From Devosia enhydra (GTDB lineage: Bacteria > Pseudomonadota > Alphaproteobacteria > Rhizobiales > Devosiaceae), in assembly GCF_900119845.1 (NCBI RefSeq), contig NZ_FPKU01000002.1, forward strand, positions 839,381-903,380: a DNA stretch of 64,000 nt, read 5' to 3'. Below, one piece after another: positions 60,817 through 64,000 of the stretch (positions are counted from its first letter, which is position 1; every line of letters starts with the position of its first letter). The notes under the pieces were generated by a model that worked only from the letters and a program-made list of their open reading frames with translations, did no database searches and was not told the origin of the DNA. The translations under genes were made by a program, and so were the position numbers.

Positions 60817-61636
60817 GCTCCTTGTCAGGGCGCTCAAGGCGCTCGCACTCACCGCCGTGCTGGTCTGGTCGCTGCTGCCGATCCTCCTGATCGCGGTATC
60901 ATCGCTGAAGCCGGATCGCGACATCTTCGCGGCCCCGCCGCGCTGGCTGTTCGAACCCACGCTCAACAATTATGTCGGGCTCTGGACGCGCTGGGGCGAT
61001 TTCTTCCAGGGGCTGGGCAACAGCTTCATCATCACGGCGGGGGCAACGATCCTTGCCGTGATCACCAGTGCCATGGCGGGCTATGCCTATTCGCGCTTCC
61101 GCCATCCGGGGCTGGCCTTCAGCGCCTTCTTCCTCATCTTCATCCGGCTCATTCCGCCCATCGTCATCACCCTGCCGCTCTTTCCGGTGGTCAACGCGCT
61201 GCGGCTGAGCGACACGCACATCCTGATGATCGTGCTCTATGCCACCTTCTTTGTGTCGCTGGGCACGCTGGTGATGCGCACCTTCATCGACCAGATCCCG
61301 CGCGAGATCGACGAGGCAGCCCATATCGACGGGGCCTCGCGGCTGCAGATCCTGTGGAAGATCATCTTCCCGCTCTCGGCCCAGGGCATGGTGGCGGTGG
61401 CGGTGTTCGTGGTGGTCTATGCCTGGAACGAGTTCCTCTTCGCCTTCATCTTCACCACCACCCGCGCCAAGACCGCGCCGCTGGTGATCTCCGAAATGTT
61501 CGGCGCCGTCGAAGGCGTCGAATGGGGCGTGCTGTTTGCCGCCTCGACCACCCAGCTCCTGCCGGTGCTGATCTTCGTCATGCTGGCGCAAAAACACCTC
61601 GTCGCGGGCCTCACCGCCGGCGGCACCAAGGGCTGA
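60809..61636 (+). CDS. Sugar ABC transporter permease (MalG type)
   Basis: A 275-residue permease. The first membrane segment is ALALTAVLVWSLLPILLIAVSSLKPD, the EAA loop REIDEAAHIDGASRLQILWKIIFPLS, and the C-terminus KHLVAGLTAGGTKG is the conserved end of this class. AAGGAG lies ~13 nt upstream of the ATG, a little far, but the overlap with the previous gene supports coupling. Followed 46 bp later by the DUF6772-like gene. Confidence 0.9.
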   Translation: MPKLLVRALKALALTAVLVWSLLPILLIAVSSLKPDRDIFAAPPRWLFEPTLNNYVGLWTRWGDFFQGLGNSFIITAGATILAVITSAMAGYAYSRFRHPGLAFSAFFLIFIRLIPPIVITLPLFPVVNALRLSDTHILMIVLYATFFVSLGTLVMRTFIDQIPREIDEAAHIDGASRLQILWKIIFPLSAQGMVAVAVFVVVYAWNEFLFAFIFTTTRAKTAPLVISEMFGAVEGVEWGVLFAASTTQLLPVLIFVMLAQKHLVAGLTAGGTKG

Positions 61637-61682
61637 CGCCGTCGTCATGCAGTTGGCCCAATCATTGATTCAGGAGATTGCA

Positions 61683-62561
61683 ATGCCCTCCCTTTCCCAC
61701 GCCCAGGCCCGGCAGCCGAGCGACGCGGCGCTGAGCCGGTTCGACCCCCTGCCGCGCATCATCTGCCTCGATGATTTCGATCGCGGCTTCTGCGGCTGGA
61801 CCCAGCTGGTGGGCAATTACGAGGACAGCCTCGATGCCATGCTGCCCGGCTATGCCCAGCATTCATCGCCCATGCTCTCGACCCTCAGCCACTGGGATAT
61901 CGGCTCGCATGGCGGGGTGGATGGCGATTATGCGCTCAAGATCGCCACGGGGCCGCGGCCCGGGGCGCAGAACGTCACCATCAAGCGGCTGACCTATCGG
62001 CGCGCCGGGCCGATCCGGCTCGAGGCCTATGTGACCTTCAAGCCCGAGGCCAATGCGCTCAAGCTCTCGGAAACCGACGTGCGCTCCTTCGGCTTCCTCT
62101 TCGACCTGCAGGTGGGCGACACGACGCCGGGCGAGCGGGTGATGCCGCATCTGCGCTTTCTCAATGCCAGCAGTGGCGAGCATGTGCAGAAATGGCAGTT
62201 CAAGCGCCAGTCCGTGCCCATCGTGCCCATCGGCACCGAGAACAAGACGATCTCGCACTACCATCTTTCGCCCGATGGCTGGGAGGACCTGCCGGGGGGC
62301 GCGCAGCGGCTCTGCTACAACGAGATCCCGACCAAGGTGAACTGGCACTATATCTGCTTTGATTTCGACCTTTCGAGCATGCAGTGCACCGGCTTTCGCT
62401 GCAACGACCGGGTGTTCGACATGTCGGGCTTTGACAGCCTGCGCCTTCCGGCAATGAAGAACCTCTGGTGCATGCTGAACCTGGCGTTCTTTGCCGAGAC
62501 CGACAGCGGCAAGCGCGCCTTCGTCTATATCGACAGCGTCTGCCTTTCGGGAGACTTCTGA
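61683..62561 (+). CDS. DUF6772-like protein of a sugar-transport operon
   Basis: A 292-residue protein with no signal peptide and no known catalytic motif. It is rich in beta-strand patterns and aromatic residues, with DDFDRGFCGWTQLVGNYEDSLD near the N-terminus and YALKIATGPRPGAQNVTIKRL, resembling carbohydrate-binding jelly-roll folds. I associate it with DUF6772; function unknown. AGGAG lies 6 nt before the ATG. It is followed with a 1-bp overlap by a small gene and then by an enolase-superfamily gene, suggesting a shared sugar-acid pathway. Confidence 0.6.
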   Translation: MPSLSHAQARQPSDAALSRFDPLPRIICLDDFDRGFCGWTQLVGNYEDSLDAMLPGYAQHSSPMLSTLSHWDIGSHGGVDGDYALKIATGPRPGAQNVTIKRLTYRRAGPIRLEAYVTFKPEANALKLSETDVRSFGFLFDLQVGDTTPGERVMPHLRFLNASSGEHVQKWQFKRQSVPIVPIGTENKTISHYHLSPDGWEDLPGGAQRLCYNEIPTKVNWHYICFDFDLSSMQCTGFRCNDRVFDMSGFDSLRLPAMKNLWCMLNLAFFAETDSGKRAFVYIDSVCLSGDF

Positions 62562-62893
62562 TGCGGATGAGCAATTCGGCGGTCGTTACCCGCAACATCA
62601 CCTGGTCGGGGCTGGCCCATTCCGAGCCCTATGAGGCCGGCTGGGCCGGCGAGGCAGTGATCTTCGTGCGGGCCTTGAAGCCGGGCATCGGCGGGGCCGG
62701 CATCGCCCATGTCGAAATGTCGGCCGATGGCATGAACTGGGCCCGCGAGGGCACGAGCTTTCCCCTGCCCACGAGCGAAAATGAAGTGACCTTCGGCAGG
62801 GTCAGCCATTTTGGCAACTGGCTGCGCATCGCCGCCGAATTCCCCGAGGGCGCGAGCCTTACTGTGCTCGTTACCCTCCATTTCAAGAGCTGA
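62561..62893 (+). CDS. Small unknown protein (110 residues)
   Basis: I do not recognise the family. It has no signal peptide or membrane segment and is strongly beta-like (ITWSGLAHSEPYEAGWAGEAVIFVRAL, then VEMSADGMNWAREGTSFPLP and ASLTVLVTLHFKS). The phrase 'SADGMNWAREGTSF' recalls surface-sensing beta-sandwich modules but is not diagnostic. It overlaps the DUF6772-like gene by one base (TGATG) and precedes the enolase-superfamily gene by 4 bp, so all three are tightly co-expressed and probably work together. Confidence 0.6.
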   Translation: MRMSNSAVVTRNITWSGLAHSEPYEAGWAGEAVIFVRALKPGIGGAGIAHVEMSADGMNWAREGTSFPLPTSENEVTFGRVSHFGNWLRIAAEFPEGASLTVLVTLHFKS

Positions 62894-62897
62894 CGCC

Positions 62898-64000
62898 ATG
62901 ACCAGTGCCGCATCGGGTTCCCCGCTCGCCATCAGGGCCATCACCCTCCATCCTTTGAGGGTCAAACTGCCCAAGGCGCAAAAGACCGGCCAGGCAGTGT
63001 TCGAAGCGCTCGAGATCGTGGTGGTCGAGGTCAAGGCCGAGAACGGGCTTGTCGGCATCGGCGAGGCGCTGGCGCGGGTGGGATCGGCCGGCTATGCGCG
63101 GCTGATGGAGGATGCGCTCGTGCCGCGGCTCATCGGGCAGGACGCGTTCGACCGCCGCAGGCTGTGGAAGGCGATGCGCTCGGTGCTGACGGGGCGGCCC
63201 GGCGGCCAGCTGGTCGAGGCGATCTCGGCCATCGACATCGCGCTCTGGGACCTTGTGGGCCAGCATCTGGGCGTGCCGATCCACCAGCTTCTGGGCGGCA
63301 TGGGGCGCAAGCGGGTCAGGGCCTACGCGTCCTCGATCAACTGGCTCGATGACGCGACCGCCGAGGCCGAGGTGCGGATGTGCCTCGATCTGGGGTTCCG
63401 CGAGATCAAGGTGAAGCTCGGCCAGAGCGTGCAGCAGGCGATCGCGCGGGCGCGGCTCGTGCGCGAGCTTGCTCCCGAGGCGCTGCTCGGGGTCGACTGC
63501 AACTGGGCCTTCGATGTCGACGAGGCCATCCAGCTCGGGCGGGCGCTCGGGGATCTCGGCTATGACTTCTTCGAGGAGCCGATCGTGCCGCACGACCGGG
63601 CCGGTTATCGCCGGCTCGCCCATCATCTGCCGATCCGGCTGGCGGCGGGGGAGAGCGACTATGTCGCGGCCGAGGCGCTGATGTCGCTCGAGGACCGGGT
63701 GCTGGGCATGATCCAGCCCGACGTGACGCGCTCGGGCGGCATCACCGAAACCTGGCGCATCGCCGAACTGGCGGCGGCCCACAATGTCGCCTATGCCCCG
63801 CATGTGGGCTGGTCGGGCGGTATCTGCGCGGCGGCGAGCTTGCATCTGGCGGCGGCGGCCGAGAGCTTCCGCACCTATGAATGCATGGTGTTCGACAATC
63901 CGCTGCGCACCGATCTCTGCACGCCGCTGGTGGGCGACCGGACACAGCTCGTCGATGGCCTGCTGGAGGTGCCGCAGGGGCCGGGCCTCGGCGTCACCCT
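62898..64000 (+). CDS. Enolase-superfamily (mandelate racemase/sugar-acid dehydratase) protein, partial
   Basis: 368 codons are visible; the gene runs off the window end. Capping domain ~1-130, then the barrel with the acid/base KVK pair (Lys171, Lys173), metal ligands Asp200 (GVDCNW), Glu226/227 (FFEEP) and Glu252 (AAGES), and catalytic His302 in YAPHVGWSGG. The KxK plus His-on-strand-7 pattern is that of the mandelate racemase subgroup, which includes many sugar-acid dehydratases. Its place behind a sugar importer suggests dehydration of an imported acid sugar. The missing C-terminus is likely only a few residues to a few tens. Confidence 0.9.
   Translation, partial: MTSAASGSPLAIRAITLHPLRVKLPKAQKTGQAVFEALEIVVVEVKAENGLVGIGEALARVGSAGYARLMEDALVPRLIGQDAFDRRRLWKAMRSVLTGRPGGQLVEAISAIDIALWDLVGQHLGVPIHQLLGGMGRKRVRAYASSINWLDDATAEAEVRMCLDLGFREIKVKLGQSVQQAIARARLVRELAPEALLGVDCNWAFDVDEAIQLGRALGDLGYDFFEEPIVPHDRAGYRRLAHHLPIRLAAGESDYVAAEALMSLEDRVLGMIQPDVTRSGGITETWRIAELAAAHNVAYAPHVGWSGGICAAASLHLAAAAESFRTYECMVFDNPLRTDLCTPLVGDRTQLVDGLLEVPQGPGLGVT

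Overview
The window is high-GC DNA (roughly two thirds G+C) packed with alphaproteobacterial, Hyphomicrobiales-like genes. ABC importers of the sugar and peptide/opine classes, a TAXI-type TRAP transporter, YhaO/YhaN, a persulfide dioxygenase island and a dispersed palindromic repeat of the rhizobial RIME kind all point that way. A Devosia-like relative is a guess from gene content only. No rRNA, tRNA, CRISPR array, insertion sequence, phage gene or replication origin was seen. Most genes sit in tight operons joined by ATGA, GTGA or TGATG overlaps.

Layout. 1-1.7 kb: the end of an ABC-F ATPase and an Hsp70-like (YegD-type) protein. 1.7-8.3 kb: a divergent locus. On the minus strand lie a phosphoesterase, a tyrosine-phosphatase-like protein and a TetR regulator; on the plus strand a complete sugar/glycerophosphate-class ABC importer. 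A Pho-box-like sequence and a perfect 16-bp palindrome lie between them. 8.3-14.1 kb: a second sugar-type importer without its own ATPase, a ROK repressor with a clear operator, and a putative alpha/alpha-barrel carbohydrate enzyme. 14.2-21.1 kb: a TAXI TRAP transporter with a DUF1850 protein and a DctB/DctD-like two-component pair. The TAXI gene has a textbook sigma-54 promoter with two upstream activator-like repeats. 21.2-28.5 kb: a peptide/opine-class ABC transporter split over two divergent operons and ending in an MmgE/PrpD enzyme. 28.6-30.9 kb: an ExoD-like protein and an unusual alpha/beta hydrolase. 31-43.5 kb: a class V aminotransferase, a GntR/FCD regulator and a nine-gene operon (two FAD amine oxidases, a full peptide/opine-class importer, an M20 peptidase and an opine dehydrogenase family protein), closed by a terminator-like hairpin. 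43.5-48.3 kb: YhaO/YhaN DNA-repair pair. 48.4-53.1 kb: a sulfane-sulfur island (DUF2892, split YeeE/YedE, persulfide dioxygenase, TIGR01244 protein, SulP permease, thioredoxin) behind an AT-rich dyad promoter. 53.2-58.3 kb: a divergent M81/RpiR/RidA versus PLP-lyase/zinc-deacylase locus. 58.4-64 kb: a third sugar-type importer, also without an ATPase here, with a DUF6772-like protein, a small unknown and an enolase-superfamily dehydratase cut by the window end.

Taken together this is a nutrient-scavenging region: five ABC importers plus one TRAP importer, most with a local regulator and one or more enzymes. The loci most likely to hold an undescribed pathway are the opine-dehydrogenase/FAD-oxidase operon (33.1-43.5 kb) and the M81/RidA/PLP/deacylase locus (53.2-58.3 kb). 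The sharpest regulatory signals are the sigma-54 promoter with tandem activator-like sites, the ROK operator, the Pho box plus TetR-type palindrome, and the sulfur-island dyad. Substrates of all transporters are inferred only at class level.
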